64,000 bases of DNA, taken from the NCBI GenBank assembly GCA_037389465.1, contig JAZARR010000048.1, positions 434,001 through 498,000 on the forward strand, read 5' to 3'. The notes under the pieces were generated by a model. That model saw only the letters and a program-made list of their open reading frames with translations, was not told the origin of the DNA and made no database searches. The position numbers were made by a program, and so were the translations under genes. Positions 51,320-63,932 of this stretch are shown in pieces. Each line of letters opens with the position of its first letter. Position 1 is the stretch's first letter. This DNA comes from Baylisascaris procyonis. Its lineage: Eukaryota; Nematoda; Chromadorea; Rhabditida; Ascarididae.

Positions 51320-51357
<38 letters not shown>

Positions 51358-51505
51358 AATTGCGCCACGGAAGCTCGAGAGTCAGATCTCGTCCTGAAAT
51401 GTTCTACAGATACTCCGTTATGTTCTGAGAGCTTTTCTCAAAAAAGACTGATGATGGGCATCCCTGCCTGCGAAGTTTTTCAGCCTGGAATAATAGAATG
51501 CCGCT

Positions 51506-51572
<67 letters not shown>

Positions 51573-51703
51573 AGGCCTCGAGTCGGGTCTCATCCTGAAA
51601 TGTCCTAGAGATACTCCGTTATGAGGTTTTCTCAAAAAAGGCTGATGATGGGCATTCCTGCCTGGGAAGTTTTTCAACCTGGAATGAAAAAGCCGCTCCC
51701 GGA

Positions 51704-51764
<61 letters not shown>

Positions 51765-51903
51765 CGCTCGGGAGTCAGATCTCATCCTGAAATGTTCTAC
51801 AGATACTCCGTTATGTTCTCTGAGCTTTTCTCAAAAAAGACTGATGATGGGAATTCCTGTCTGCGAAGTTTTCAACCTGCAATGAAAAAGACCTCTCCCG
51901 GAC

Positions 51904-51945
<42 letters not shown>

Positions 51946-52123
51946 GACCGATTGCGCCACGGAAGCTCGCGAGTCAGATCTCGTCCTGGAATTTTCTACA
52001 GATACTCCGTTATGAGGTTTTCTCAAAAAAGGCTGATGATGGGCATCCCTGCCTGCGAAGTTTTTCAACCTGGAATAATATAATGCCGCTCCTGGATGGG
52101 CTTGAACCAGCAACTTTTCGGTC

Positions 52124-52157
<34 letters not shown>

Positions 52158-52288
52158 AGCTCGCGAGTCAGATCTCATCCTGGAATTTTCTACAGATACT
52201 CCGTTATGAGGTTTTCTCAAAAAAGGCTGATGATGGGCATCCCTGCCTGGGAAGTTTTTCAACCTGGAATGAAAAAACCGCTCACGGA

Positions 52289-52349
<61 letters not shown>

Positions 52350-52708
52350 AGCTCGAGAGTCAGATCTCATCCTGAAATGTTCTACAGATACTCCGTTATG
52401 TTCTGAGAGGTTTTCTCAAAAACCGCTGATGATGGGCATCCCTGCCTGCGAAGTTTTTCAACCTGGAATAAAAGAATGCCGCTCCCGTTTGGGCTTGAGC
52501 CACCAACCTTTCGTTTAACAGACGAACGCGCTAACCGATTGCGCCACGGAAGCTCGCGAGTCAGATCTCATCCTGGAATGTTCTACAGATACTCCGTTAT
52601 GTTCTCTGAGCTTTTTTGAAAAAAGACCGATGATTTACATTCCTGCCTTCGAAGTTTTTCAACCTTTAATGAAAAAAACCCCTCCCGGATGGGATTGAAC
52701 CACCAACT

Positions 52709-52750
<42 letters not shown>

Positions 52751-52917
52751 AGCTCGAGAGTCATATCTCATCCTGAAATGTTCTACAGATACTCCGTTAT
52801 GTTCTGAGAGGTTTTCTCAAAAACCGCTGATGATGGGCCTCCCTGCCTGCGAAGTTTTTCACCCTGAAATAAATGAACGCCGCTCCTGGATGGGCTTGAA
52901 CCAGCAACTTTTCGGTC

Positions 52918-52951
<34 letters not shown>

Positions 52952-53078
52952 AGCTCGCGAGTCAGATCTCATCCTGGAATTTTCTACAGATACTCCGTTA
53001 TGAGGTTTTCTCAAAAAAGGCTGATGATGGGCATCCCTGCCTGCGAAGTTTTTCAGCCTGGAATAATAGAATGCCGCT

Positions 53079-53145
<67 letters not shown>

Positions 53146-53310
53146 AGCTCGAGAGTCATATCTCATCCTCAAATGTTCTACAGATACTCCGTTATGTTCT
53201 GAGAGGTTTTCTCAAAAACCGCTGATGATGGGCATCCCTGCCTGCGAAGTTTTTCAACCTGAAATAAAAGAATGCCGCTCCCGTTTGGGCTTGAGCCACC
53301 AACCTTTCGC

Positions 53311-53346
<36 letters not shown>

Positions 53347-53473
53347 AGCTCGCGAGTCAGATCTCATCCTGGAATTTTCTACAGATACTCCGTTATGAGG
53401 TTTTCTCAAAAAAGGCTGATGATGGGCATCCCTGCCTGCGAAGTTTTTCAGCCTGGAATAATAGAATGCCGCT

Positions 53474-53540
<67 letters not shown>

Positions 53541-53679
53541 AGCTCGACAGTCATATCTCATCCTCAAATGTTCTACAGATACTCCGTTATGTTCTGAGAG
53601 GTTTTCTCAAAAAAGACTGATGATGGGAATTCCTGCCTGCGAAGTTTTTCAACCTGCAATGAAAAAGACCGCTCCCGGA

Positions 53680-53740
<61 letters not shown>

Positions 53741-53870
53741 AGCTCGCGAGTCAGATCTCGTCCTGGAATTTTCTACAGATACTCCGTTATGAGGTTTTCT
53801 CAAAAAAGGCTGATGATGGGCATCCCTGCCTGCGAAGTTTTTCAACCTGGAATAATATAATGCCGCTCCC

Positions 53871-53933
<63 letters not shown>

Positions 53934-54070
53934 AGCTCGAGAGTCAGATCTCATCCTGAAATGTTCTACAGATACTCCGTTATGTTCTGAGAGCTTTTCT
54001 CAAGAAAGACTGATGATGGGCATTCCTGCCTGCGAAGTTTTTCAACCTGGAATGAAAAAACCGCTCCCGA

Positions 54071-54131
<61 letters not shown>

Positions 54132-54261
54132 AGCCTCGAGTCAGATCTCATCCTGAAATGTTCTACAGATACTCCGTTATGAGGTTTTCTCAAAAAAGGC
54201 TGATGATGGGCATTCCTGCCTGCGAAGTTTTTCAACCTGGAATGAAAAAGCCGCTCCCGGA

Positions 54262-54322
<61 letters not shown>

Positions 54323-54462
54323 AGCTCGCGAGTCAGATCTCATCCTGGAATGTTCTACAGATACTCCGTTATGTTCTCTGAGCTTTTTTGAAAAAAGACT
54401 GATGATGGGCATTCCTGCCTGCGAAGTTTTTCAACCTGGAATGAAAAAAACCCGCTCCCGGA

Positions 54463-54523
<61 letters not shown>

Positions 54524-54654
54524 AGCTCGCGAGTCAGATCTCATCCTGGAATTTTCTACAGATACTCCGTTATGAGGTTTTCTCAAAAAAGGCTGATGAT
54601 GGGCATCCCTGCCTGCGAAGTTTTTCAACCTGGAATGAAAAAACCGCTCCCGGA

Positions 54655-54708
<54 letters not shown>

Positions 54709-54880
54709 GCACGGAAGCTCGAGAGTCATATCTCATCCTCAAATGTTCTACAGATACTCCGTTATGTTCTGAGAGGTTTTCTCAAGAACCGCTGATGATG
54801 GGCATCCCTGCCTGCGAAGTTTTTCAACCTAAAATAAAAGAATGCCGCTCCCGTTTGGGCTTGAGCCACCAACCTTTCGT

Positions 54881-54916
<36 letters not shown>

Positions 54917-55037
54917 AGCTCGCGAGTCAGATCTCATCCTGGAATGTTCTACAGATACTCCGTTATGTTCTCTGAGCTTTTTTCAAAAAAGACCGATGAT
55001 GGACATTCCTGCCTGCGAAGTTTTTCAACCTGGAATG

Positions 55038-55044
55038 AAAAAAA
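55038..55044 (-). terminator. Proximal T7 Pol III terminator (example)
   Basis: Seven consecutive T on the minus strand directly after the tRNA 3' end (GCGGTTTTTTTCATTCC). This trailer type is common where the + strand reads GGAATGAAAAAAACCGCTCC. A run of this length is an efficient Pol III stop in animals. Confidence 0.75.
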
Positions 55045-55045
55045 C

Positions 55046-55055
55046 CGCTCCCGGA

Positions 55056-55116
<61 letters not shown>

Positions 55117-55119
55117 AGC
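55046..55119 (-). tRNA. tRNA-Asn(GTT), complete body with T7 terminator
   Basis: Complete cloverleaf with a G-U at the second T-stem pair. Seven T (antisense A run at 55038-55044) begin two bases after the discriminator. Comparable complete bodies with runs of four to seven T start at 53670, 54252, 54453, 55833, 56025, 57003, 60528 and 62288. Confidence 0.87.
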
Positions 55120-55266
55120 TCGCGAGTCAGATCTCATCCTGGAATTTTCTGCAGATACTCCGTTATGAGTTTTTCTCAAAAAAGGCTGATGATGGGCATC
55201 CCTGCCTGGGAAGTTTTTCAACCTGGAATGAAAGAACCGCTCCCGGATGGGCTTGAACCACCAACT

Positions 55267-55308
<42 letters not shown>

Positions 55309-55467
55309 AGCTCGGGAGTCAGATCTCATCCTGAAATGTTCTACAGATACTCCGTTATGTTCTCTGAGCTTTTCTCAAAAGAGACTGATGATGGGCCTCC
55401 CTGCCTGCGAAGTTTTTCACCCTGAAATAAATGAACGCCGCTCCTGGATGGGCTTGAACCACCAACT

Positions 55468-55509
<42 letters not shown>

Positions 55510-55636
55510 AGCTCGCGAGTCAGATCTCATCCTGGAATTTTCTACAGATACTCCGTTATGAGGTTTTCTCAAAAAAGGCTGATGATGGGCATCCCTGCCT
55601 GCGAAGTTTTTCAGCCTGGAATAATATAATGCCGCT

Positions 55637-55703
<67 letters not shown>

Positions 55704-55842
55704 AGCTCGAGAGTCAGATCTCATCCTGAAACGTTCTACAGATACTCGGTCATGTTCTGAGGGCTTTTTTGAAAAAAGACCGATGATGGACATTCCCGCC
55801 TGCGAAGTTTTCCAACCTGGAATGAAGAAAACCGCTCCCGGA

Positions 55843-55903
<61 letters not shown>

Positions 55904-56034
55904 AGCTCGCGAGTCAGATCTCATCCTGGAATTTTCTACAGATACTCCGTTATGAGGTTTTCTCAAAAAAGGCTGATGATGGGCATTCCTGCCTGCGAAG
56001 TTTTTCAACCTGCATTGAAAAAGCCGCTCCCGGA

Positions 56035-56095
<61 letters not shown>

Positions 56096-56226
56096 AGCTC
56101 GGGAGTCAGATCTCATCCTGAAATGTTCTACAGATACTCCTTTATGAGGTTTTCTCAAAAAAGGCTGATGATGGGCATCCCTGCCTGGGAAGTTTTTCAA
56201 CCTGGAATGAAAAAACCGCTAACGGA

Positions 56227-56280
<54 letters not shown>

Positions 56281-56452
56281 GCACGGAAGCTCGAGAGTCA
56301 TATCTCATCCTCAAATGTTCTACAGATACTCCGTTATGTTCTGAGAGGTTTTCTCAAAAACCGCTGATGATGGGCATCCCTGCCTGCGAAGTTTTTCAAC
56401 CTGAAATAAAAGAATGCCGCTCCCATTTGGGCTTGAGCCACCAACCTTTCGT

Positions 56453-56488
<36 letters not shown>

Positions 56489-56645
56489 AGCTCGCGAGTC
56501 AGATCTCATCCTGGAATGTTCTACAGATACTCCGTTATGCTCTCTGAGCTTTTTTGAAAAAAGACCGATGATTTACATTCCTGCCTTCGAAGTTTTTCAA
56601 CCCTTAATGAAAAAACCCCTCCCGGATGGGATTGAACCACCAACT

Positions 56646-56687
<42 letters not shown>

Positions 56688-56821
56688 AGCTCGCGAGTCA
56701 GATCTCATCCTGGAATTTTCTACAGATACTCCGTTATGAGGTTTTCTCAAAAGAGGCTGATGATGGGCATCGCTGCCTGCGAAGTTTTTCAGCCCGGAAT
56801 AATAGAATGCCGCTCCCGGGC

Positions 56822-56871
<50 letters not shown>

Positions 56872-57012
56872 TCGCCACGGAAGGCCTCGAGTCAGATCTC
56901 GTCCTGAAATGTTCTACAGATACTCCGTTATGAGGTTTTCTCAAAAAAGGCTGATGATGGGCATTCCTGCCTGCGAAGTTTTTCAACCTGGAATGAAAAA
57001 GCCGCTCCCGGA

Positions 57013-57073
<61 letters not shown>

Positions 57074-57420
57074 AGCTCGGGAGTCAGATCTCATCCTGAA
57101 ATGTTCTACAGATACTCCGTTATGTTCTCTGAGCTTTTCTCAAAAAAGACTGATGATGGGAATTCCTGTCTGCGAAGTTTTCAACCTGCAATGAAAAAGA
57201 CCTCTCCCGGACGGGCTTGAACCACCAACCCTTCGGTTAACAGCCGAACGCGCTGACCGATTGCGCCACGGAAGCTCGCGAGTCAGATCTGGTCCTGGAA
57301 TTTTCTACAGATACTCCGTTGTGAGGTTTTCTCAAAAAAGGCTGATGATGGGCATCCCTGCCTGCGAAGTTTTTCAACCTGGAATAAAATAATGCCGCTC
57401 CCGGGTGGGCTTGAACCACT

Positions 57421-57466
<46 letters not shown>

Positions 57467-57625
57467 AGCTCGGGAGTCAGATCTCATCCTGAAATGTTCT
57501 ACAGATACTCCGTTATGTTCTCTGAGCTTTTCTCAAAAAAGACTGATGATGGGCCTCCCTGCGTGCGAAGTTTTTCACCCTGAAATAAATGAACGCCGCT
57601 CCTGGATGGGCTTGAACCACCAACT

Positions 57626-57667
<42 letters not shown>

Positions 57668-57790
57668 AGCTCGCGAGTTAGATCTCATCCTGGAATTTGC
57701 TAGAGATACTCCGTTATGAGGTTTTCTCAAAAAAGGCTGATGATGGGCCTTCCTGCCTGCGAAGTTATTCAAAGTCAAATAAAAGAATGC

Positions 57791-57986
57791 CGCTCCTGGA
57801 TGGGCTTGAACCACGAACCTTTCGGTTAATAGCCGAACGCGCTAACCCTTTGCGCCACGGAACCCGCGAGTCGGATCTGATCCTGAAATGTTCTGGAGAT
57901 ACTCCTTTATGAGCTTTTCTCAAGAAAGCTGATGATGGGCATCCCTGCCTGGGAAGTTTTTCAACTTGGAATACAAGAATGCCGCT

Positions 57987-58053
<67 letters not shown>

Positions 58054-58373
58054 AGCTCAAGAGTCAGATCTCATCCTGGAATTTTCTACAGATACTCGGT
58101 TGTGAGGTTTTCTCAAAAAACCTGATGATGGGCATCCTTGCCTTCGAAGTTTTTCAACCTGAAATAAAAGAATGCCGCTCCCGTTTGGGCTTCAGCCACC
58201 AACCTTTCGCTTAACAGCCGAACGCGCTAATCGATTGCGCCATGGAAGCTCGCGAGTCAGATCTCATCCTGGAATTTTCTACAGATACTCCGTTATGAGG
58301 TTTTCTCAAAAAAGGGTGATGATGGGCATCCCTGCCTGCGAAGTTTTTCAGCCTGAAATAATAAAATGCCGCT

Positions 58374-58440
<67 letters not shown>

Positions 58441-58567
58441 AGCCCGAGAGTCATATCTCATCCTCAAATGTTCTACAGATACTCCGTTATGAGGTTTTCT
58501 CAAAAAAGGGTGATGATGGGCATCCCTGCCTGCGAAGTTTTTCAGCCTGGAATAATAGAATGCCGCT

Positions 58568-58634
<67 letters not shown>

Positions 58635-59169
58635 AGCCCGAGAGTCATATCTCATCCTCAAATGTTCTACAGATACTCCGTTATGTTCTGAGAGGTTTTC
58701 TCAAAAACCGCTGATGATGGGCATCCCTGCCTGCGAAGTTTTTCAACCTGGAATAAAAGAATGCCGCTCCCGTTTGGGCTTCAGCCACCAACCTTTCGCT
58801 TAACAGCCGAACGCGCTAATCGATTGCGCCATGGAAGCTCGCGAGTCAGATCTCATCCTGGAATTTTCTACAGATACTCCGTTATGAGGCTTTCTCAAAA
58901 AAGGGTGATGATGGGCATCCCTGTCTGCGAAGTTTTCAACCTGCAATGAAAAAGACCTCTCCCGGACGGGCTTGAACCACCAACGTTTCGGTTAACAGCC
59001 GAACGCGCTGACCGATTGCGCCACGGAAGCTCGCGAGTCAGATCTCGTCCTGGAATTTTCTACAGATACTCCGTTATGAGGTTTTCTCAAAAAAGGCTGA
59101 TGATGGGCATCCCTGCCTGCGAAGTTTTTCAACCTGGAATAATATAATGCCGCTCCCCGGTGGGCTTGT

Positions 59170-59221
<52 letters not shown>

Positions 59222-59352
59222 AGGCCTCGAGTCGGGTCTCGTCCTGAAATGTTCTAGAGATACTCCGTTATGAGGTTTTCTCAAAAAAGGCTGATGATGG
59301 GCATTCCTGCCTGGGAAGTTTTTCAACCTGGAATGAAAAAGCCGCTCCCGGA

Positions 59353-59413
<61 letters not shown>

Positions 59414-59551
59414 CGCTCGGGAGTCAGATCTCATCCTGAAATGTTCTACAGATACTCCGTTATGTTCTCTGAGCTTTTGTCAAGAAAGACCGATGATGGA
59501 CATTCCTGCCTGCGAAGTTTTTCAACCTGGAATGAAAAAAAAAGCTCCCGA

Positions 59552-59612
<61 letters not shown>

Positions 59613-59779
59613 AGCTCGGGAGTCAGATCTCATCCTGAAATGTTCTACAGATACTCCGTTATGTTCTCTGAGCTTTTCTCAAAAAAGACTGATGATGGGC
59701 CTCCCTGCCTGCGAAGTTTTTCACCCTGAAATAAATGAACGCCGCTCCTGGATGGGCTTGAACCAGCAACTTTTCGGTC

Positions 59780-59813
<34 letters not shown>

Positions 59814-59944
59814 AGCTCGCGAGTCAGATCTCATCCTGGAATTTTCTACAGATACTCCTTTATGAGGTTTTCTCAAAAAAGGCTGATGATGGGCATCCCT
59901 GCCTGGGAAGTTTTTCAACCTGGAATGAAAAAACCGCTAACGGA

Positions 59945-59998
<54 letters not shown>

Positions 59999-60170
59999 GC
60001 ACGGAAGCTCGAGAGTCATATCTCATCCTCAAATGTTCTACAGATACTCCGTTATGTTCTGAGAGGTTTTCTCAAAAACCGCTGATGATGGGCATCCCTG
60101 CCTGCGAAGTTTTTCAACCTGAAATAAAAGAATGCCGCTCCCGTTTGGGCTTGAGCCACCAACCTTTCGT

Positions 60171-60206
<36 letters not shown>

Positions 60207-60364
60207 AGCTCGCGAGTCAGATCTCATCCTGGAATGTTCTACAGATACTCCGTTATGTTCTCTGAGCTTTTTTGAAAAAAGACCGATGATTTACATTCCT
60301 GCCTTCGAAGTTTTTCAACCTTTAATGAAAAAAACCCCTCCCGGATGGGATTGAACCACCAACT

Positions 60365-60406
<42 letters not shown>

Positions 60407-60537
60407 AGCTCGCGAGTCAGATCTCATCCTGGAATTTTCTACAGATACTCCGTTATGAGTTTTTCTCAAAAAAGGCTGATGATGGGCATCCCTGCCTGGG
60501 AAGTTTTTCAACCTGGAATGAAAAAACCGCTCCCGGA

Positions 60538-60598
<61 letters not shown>

Positions 60599-60736
60599 AG
60601 CTCGAGAGTCAGATCTCATCCTGAAATGTTCTACAGATACTCCGTTATGTTCTGAGAGCTTTTGTCAAGAAAGACCGATGATGGACATTCCTGCCTGCGA
60701 AGTTTTTCAACCTGGAATGAAAAAAACCGCTCTCGA

Positions 60737-60797
<61 letters not shown>

Positions 60798-60924
60798 AGC
60801 TCGCGAGTCAGATCTCATCCTGAAATGTTCTACAGATACTCCGTTATGAGGTTTTCTCAAAAAAGGCTGATGATGGGCATCCCTGCCTGCGAAGTTTTTC
60901 AACCTGGAATAATAGAATGCCGCT

Positions 60925-60991
<67 letters not shown>

Positions 60992-61161
60992 AGCTCGAGA
61001 GTCATATCTCATCCTGAAATGTTCTACAGATACTCCGTTATGTTCTCTGAGCTTTTCTCAAAAAAGGCTGATGATGGGCCTTCCTGCCTGCGAAGTTATT
61101 CAAAGTCAAATAAAAGAATGCCGCTCCTGGATGGGCTTGAACCACGAACCTTTCGGTTAAT

Positions 61162-61192
<31 letters not shown>

Positions 61193-61317
61193 AGCCGCGA
61201 GTCGGATCTCATCCTGAAATGTTCTACAGATACTCCGTTATGAGCTTTTCTCAAGAAAGCTGATGATGGGCATCCCTGCCTGCGAAGTTTTTCAACCTGG
61301 AATACAAGAATGCCGCT

Positions 61318-61384
<67 letters not shown>

Positions 61385-61526
61385 AGCTCAAGAGTCAGAT
61401 CTCATCCTGGAATTTTCTACAGATACTCGGTTGTGAGGTTTTCTCAAAAAACCTGATGATGGGCATCCTTGCCTTCGAAGTTTTTCAACCTGAAATAAAA
61501 GAATGCCGCTCCCGTTTGGGCTTGAG

Positions 61527-61577
<51 letters not shown>

Positions 61578-61704
61578 AGCTCGCGAGTCAGATCTCATCC
61601 TGGAATTTTCTACAGATACTCCGTTATGAGGTTTTCTCAAAAAAGGCTGATGATGGGCATCCCTGCCTGCGAAGTTTTTCAGCCTGAAATAATAGAATGC
61701 CGCT

Positions 61705-61771
<67 letters not shown>

Positions 61772-61898
61772 AGCCCGAGAGTCATATCTCATCCTCAAAT
61801 GTTCTACAGATACTCCGTTATGAGGTTTTCTCAAAAAAGGGTGATGATGGGCATCCCTGCCTGCGAAGTTTTTCAGCCTGGAATAATAGAATGCCGCT

Positions 61899-61965
<67 letters not shown>

Positions 61966-62130
61966 AGCTCGAGAGTCAGATCTCATCCTGAAATGTTCTA
62001 CAGATACTCCGTTATGTTCTGAGAGGTTTTCTCAAAAACCGCTGATGATGGGCATCCCTGCCTGCGAAGTTTTTCAACCTGAAATAAAAGAATGCCGCTC
62101 CCGTTTGGGCTTGAGCCACCAACCTTTCGC

Positions 62131-62162
<32 letters not shown>

Positions 62163-62297
62163 TGGAAGCTCGCGAGTCAGATCTCATCCTGGAATTTTCT
62201 ACAGATACTCCGTTATGAGGTTTTCTCAAAAAAGGTGATGATGGGCATCCCTGCCTGCGAAGTTTTTCAACCTGGAATGAAAAAGACCGCTCCCGGA

Positions 62298-62358
<61 letters not shown>

Positions 62359-62488
62359 AGCTCGCGAGTCAGATCTCATCCTGGAATTTTCTACAGATAC
62401 TCCGTTATGAGGTTTTCTCAAAAAAGGCTGATGATGGGCATCCCTGCCTGCGAAGTTTTTCAACCTGGAATAATATAATGCCGCTCCC

Positions 62489-62551
<63 letters not shown>

Positions 62552-62681
62552 AGCCTCGAGTCAGATCTCATCCTGAAATGTTCTACAGATACTCTGTTAT
62601 GAGGTTTTCTCAAAAAAGGCTGATGATGGGCATTCCTGCCTGGGAAGTTTTTCAACCTGGAATGAAAAAGCCGCTCCCGGA

Positions 62682-62742
<61 letters not shown>

Positions 62743-62880
62743 CGCTCGGGAGTCAGATCTCATCCTGAAATGTTCTACAGATACTCCGTTATGTTCTCTG
62801 AGCTTTTGTCAAGAAAGACCGATGATGGACATTCCTGCCTGCGAAGTTTTTCAACCTGGAATGAAAAAAACCGCTCCCGA

Positions 62881-62941
<61 letters not shown>

Positions 62942-62944
62942 AGC
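57791..62944 (-). repeat. Higher-order repeat: 17-unit block of 3.33 kb
   Basis: Units 57828 to 59579 repeat as 61159 to 62908 at a constant shift of 3329-3331 bp. Shared marks include CCCGAGAGTCATATCTCATC flanks, the GGGTGATGATGG spacer, the CCCGTTTGGGCTT T-arm defect and GGACGCTCGGG acceptor defect. Similarity weakens after 59780/63109. Confidence 0.85.
58564..58637 (-). tRNA. tRNA-Asn(GTT), complete body in a duplicated 3.33-kb block
   Basis: Fully paired CCACC-class cloverleaf. The trailer GCATTCTATTATTCC has no T4, so termination would rely on the spacer T6. The unit recurs at 61895-61968, and the left neighbours (58213, 58407) recur at 61544 and 61738, offset 3331. Confidence 0.86.
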
Positions 62945-63100
62945 TCGGGAGTCAGATCTCATCCTGAAATGTTCTGCAGATACTCCGTTATGTTCTCTGA
63001 GCTTTTCTCAAAAAAGACTGATGATGGGCCTCCCTGCCTGCGAAGTTTTTCACCCTGAAATAAATGAACGCCGCTCCTGGATGGGTTTGAACCAGCAACT

Positions 63101-63139
<39 letters not shown>

Positions 63140-63292
63140 CGAAGCTCGCGAGTGAGATCTCATCCTGGAATTTTCTGCAGATACTCCGTTATGAGTTTTT
63201 CTCAAAAAAGGCTGATGATGGGCATCCCTGCCTGGGAAGTTTTTCAACCTGGAATGAAAAAACCGCTCCCGGATGGGCTTGAACCACCAACT

Positions 63293-63334
<42 letters not shown>

Positions 63335-63699
63335 AGCTCGGGAGTCAGATCTCATCCTGAAATGTTCTACAGATACTCCGTTATGTTCTCTGAGCTTTTC
63401 TCAAAAGAGACTGATGATGGGCCTCCCTGCCTGTGAAGTTTTTCAACCTTTAATGAAAAAAACCCCTCCCGGATGGGATTGAACCACCAACTTTTCGGTC
63501 AACAGCCGAACGCGCTAACCGATTGCGGCACGGAAGCTCAAGAGTCATATCTCATCCTCAAGTGTTCTACAGATACTCCGTTATGTTCTGAGAGGTTTTC
63601 TCAAAAACCGCTGATGATGGGCATCCCTGCCTGCGAAGTTTTTCAACCTGAAATAAAAGAATGCCGCTCCCGTTTGGGCTTGAGGCACCAACCTTTCGT

Positions 63700-63735
<36 letters not shown>

Positions 63736-63858
63736 AGCTCGCGAGTCAGATCTCATCCTGGAATGTTGTACAGATACTCCGTTATGAGGTTTTCTCAAAA
63801 AAGGCTGATGATGGGCATCCCTGCCTGCGAAGTTTTTCAGCCTGGAATAACAGAATGC

Positions 63859-63871
63859 CGCTCCCGGGTGC

Positions 63872-63923
<52 letters not shown>

Positions 63924-63932
63924 GACGGAAGC
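63859..63932 (-). tRNA. tRNA-Asn(GTT)-type, last body in the window
   Basis: Anticodon arm and acceptor are intact. Base 9 in box A is changed to C (antisense GCGCGACGG) and a T-loop/T-stem junction base is changed (GGTGCGCTTG). The next unit's body would start near 64058, outside the window. Confidence 0.75.

Larger units (their letters stand above)
42207..52000 (-). repeat. tRNA-Asn satellite array, right part, units 98-147
   Basis: Antisense anticodon triplets start at 42333, 42527, 42721, 42915, 43107, 43301, 43500, 43700, 43890, 44091, 44285, 44477, 44670, 44871, 45071, 45271, 45462, 45663, 45857, 46051, 46245, 46437, 46631, 46825, 47023, 47223, 47424, 47618, 47819, 48013, 48207, 48399, 48591, 48783, 48983, 49177, 49371, 49570, 49771, 49965, 50157, 50351, 50552, 50754, 50953, 51144, 51338, 51539, 51731 and 51930. 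Three units here carry a GAT anticodon (46051, 47223, 48013) and two ATT (49965, 50351). Many bodies are otherwise complete, such as 42721, 42915, 43890, 49371 and 50552. Confidence 0.95.

Noticed and set aside
7092..63897. Many near-identical short open frames of 60-187 codons on both strands across the array (for example minus frames ending VAQSVSAFGC and plus frames containing FRLTAERANRLRHG).
   Set aside because: They are translations of the tRNA body and spacer. Their period equals the monomer, both strands are open at once, and longer versions arise just by joining units. No start context, codon pattern or domain supports a protein.
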